From NCBI GenBank assembly GCA_018902385.1, contig JABSSW010000040.1:248001-312000 (forward strand): DNA of 64,000 bases, in the 5' to 3' direction. Shown in pieces: positions 62,229 to 64,000 of the stretch. Positions within the stretch are counted from its first letter, which is position 1, and the number at the start of each line of letters is the position of its first letter. The notes beneath the pieces were generated by a model. The model saw nothing but the letters and a program-made list of their open reading frames with translations. It made no database searches and was not told the DNA's origin. The position numbers and the translations under genes were made by a program. Origin of the DNA: Physcia stellaris. Taxonomy: Eukaryota > Ascomycota > Lecanoromycetes > Caliciales > Physciaceae.

Positions 62229-63733
62229 CTATGTACATATGCTGGTCCCAGAATTCTGACTGGCCTGGCCATCTGCGGCAGAGATATCGAGAATATGCCA
62301 TACAAATCGGGCCTGTTTCTCCAGCGAGGTCTTCTGGCTTATTAAGGCTCGAAAAGCTCGAATCTGCAGTCTTTGCATCGGTGTATGCCTGCGGAAGTGA
62401 TCCGCGCATGGAGGCATTCGGTGAGGCATTCGGTGAGGCATTCGGTGAGGCATTCGGTGAGGCATTTGCTGAGGCATTTGGTGGAGCATTCGGTGGAGCA
62501 TTTGATAAGGCATTTGGTGGAGGTCGATTCGGCCTGAAGAGGGCAATTCGTGGAGGTTATATCGACCATGGCATACTCGAGTAAAGCTCTCTTTTTGCTT
62601 CCATTTATGCTCGTCTGCTTCGGTTCTCAATTCAACCAACTCGCTCCATTGCACTCCCTCGTCGTCGTCAGAACGATTGTCAGAATCGATCGATTCGTCG
62701 GTCATATATGTATCGTCCGACTCATCAGAATCGTCCGGCTCGTCTGGCCAAGCTGAATGCTTTTCCCTTTCTATTCTTGTTGCCTCCGCTTTCACTCTTT
62801 CGTTCGCCTTTTTCGCCCGCTTGATATCCTTTGCAAGTTGAGCTTCTTCGGGGTTGGGATATTGTGTGGAGGATCAAGTTTCCATCTCTTTCTTTGCATC
62901 GCATTGCAGGCGTATTTCGTCAACGATTTGAGAAGAAAACGACTGCTATGTCTGACTATTTCCTCCCTCATATGCAAGCGAATTTTCTCCTCATCGTTGG
63001 CTCGAACAGCCGTAGAAAGAGGAGAGTAATACTTCTTGAATTTGCAATGAGCATAACCACTCCATACAGAACGCTCCGTCCAAGGTTGAAAACGAAAATG
63101 CTCTTGAAACAAAGCCCCTCCAGACAGTCCTAACCGATATTCGAGATCCGAAGAAAGTTCTCCATTGATTCGTATGATTTCAGATCGTTCCAGTCGCCAA
63201 AAGTATTGAAAGATCTGACCCTCCCAAGCTTCCTGATCCTTTTGCAGCAGTTTTTGCTGTGATTCCACCTGAGAACGCGTATGTGTCTTAACCTTTGAAA
63301 CATCGAATGCAACGTCAAACATGGGACGTGCTTTAGTCATTGGATCCTGAATAATAGCTGGCTGTGGGACCGGATAGATTCCAGGCTCTTGTCTATCCAA
63401 CGTCATTCCATTTCGGCCATTGATTGTGTAGTGAGGCTCTCGAAACTCGACGGGTGTTTGAGGTGTAACAGTCATTGAATGACATTCGTAGGGAGCGCTG
63501 ATTTCGATCGATGCAGCAGCAGAAGTAAAGGTAGACGTAGAAGTAGGAGTAAGTTTCTGGAGAGCACCCCGTTTCTCTCGCTCTTTGGCATGGCGATTTG
63601 CTGCACCACGCGAACGCGCCGTAGTAGGAAGGCCTAAATCCAACGTCAGCTGCATGATTTGTTGGGATTCGTTGAAATTCTCGTGGTTGAGTTGGTATGA
63701 AGTTGAAGTTGATGTTGTTGATGTTTGAATCAC
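62229..63733 (-). pseudogene. unknown protein gene, frame interrupted
   Basis: A minus-strand frame of 313 codons (62792-63733) and a second of 188 codons (62229-62795) overlap in different phases. Across 62870-62860 one added base would join WKL to SSTQYPNPEEAQLAKDIKRA and then KKANERVKAEATRIEREK, a plausible basic coil, followed by an acidic run (DEPDDSDESDDTYMTDE). No GT-AG intron explains the shift. The first part has a Thr/Ser-rich start, KEREKRGALQKL, an aromatic block (EGQIFQYFWRLERSEIIRIN) and LKSLTKYACNAMQRKRW. I do not know the family. The C-terminal end runs through a 12-nt minisatellite and may not be coding. It could be a decayed gene or an assembly error. Confidence 0.45.
62413..62520. 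repeat. 12-nt minisatellite, nine units
   Basis: Nine tandem copies of a 12-nt unit, GGCATTCGGTGA. The first four are identical and the later five vary by one to four bases. Because 12 is a multiple of three, both strands stay open: plus reads Glu-Ala-Phe-Gly repeats and minus reads Met-Pro-His-Arg repeats. Confidence 0.9.
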
Positions 63734-64000
63734 CGAACTCCGAATTCATCAATTTGTATGCGATCAAAACTCCGCATTTCAATAATTCAATGCGCCCACG
63801 TCAGAATCCAACAAATGTTACAGCATTGAATTCCTCTCATTGAACTCTACAATTTTGACTAAACAGAAAAAAATCATATCAAGTTCTTGGTTGGTGTGCA
63901 ACGTGCGAAGAAGTTGCACCAAAACTTTGATGTTCTTCGCCAAGATTGGTCTAACCCGATAAGGTAGTAAACTTTTTGTAGAGGGAACGATAGATATTTT
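63734..64000. other. right edge, upstream of the broken gene
   Basis: The last 267 bp are moderately AT-rich with no recognised feature. A promoter of the minus-strand frame may lie here. Confidence 0.3.

Overview
The window is nuclear DNA from a filamentous ascomycete (Pezizomycotina). Genes are compact, with many 46-130 nt GT-AG introns, and they lie on both strands with short spacers. Several products are typical of this group: the C2H2 regulator Con7, the NADPH-oxidase regulator NoxR, a RING-LON CrgA-like ligase, a Ste16/Rictor TORC2 subunit and a fungal kynureninase. I could not go below the subphylum. No tRNA, rRNA, CRISPR array or bacterial-style operon was seen. Functional names come from protein family features recalled while reading, not from a database search.

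Layout. 0.2-8.3 kb: a hypothetical protein, TFIIH subunit Tfb2 (-), Paf1 (+), and a riboflavin reductase (RIB7) preceded in the same open frame by a zinc-binding domain of transposase type. 9.6-14.1 kb: peroxisomal catalase, Rer1 (-), mitochondrial enoyl-CoA hydratase. 14.5-22.8 kb: TFIIF alpha/Tfg1 (-), a Cid1/Cid13-type nucleotidyltransferase, Hgh1. 24-31.3 kb: GatA (-), a secreted 5'-nucleotidase-like phosphoesterase, a mitochondrial PPR protein (-). 32.4-33.7 kb: Con7 (-), with about 4.5 kb of gene-free DNA upstream. 38.2-43.5 kb: Dbp2 (-) with its long intron, an unknown protein (-), Isa2 (-). 44-51.6 kb: kynureninase, noxR, the SOD1 copper chaperone ccs1 (-), mitochondrial uL13m. 51.8-60.5 kb: urate oxidase (-), Ste16/Rictor, the CrgA-like ligase. 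60.5-64 kb: an AT-rich block dense in TCGA, a two-unit TTAGGG tract, a 12-nt minisatellite and a broken unknown gene (-).

The genes are mostly housekeeping: Pol II transcription (Tfb2, Tfg1, Paf1), RNA handling (Dbp2, Cid-type enzyme), mitochondrial maintenance (GatA, uL13m, Isa2, PPR, Ech), signalling (Ste16) and redox biology (catalase, NoxR, Ccs1). I do not see a metabolic gene cluster. The points most worth checking are the RIB7 fusion; a repeated pattern of one-base-short reading frames at G/C runs in kynureninase, noxR and ccs1; the long Dbp2 intron with an 11-nt microexon; a urate oxidase without a visible peroxisomal signal; an upstream ORF overlapping the start of the CrgA-like gene; and the unusual right end.
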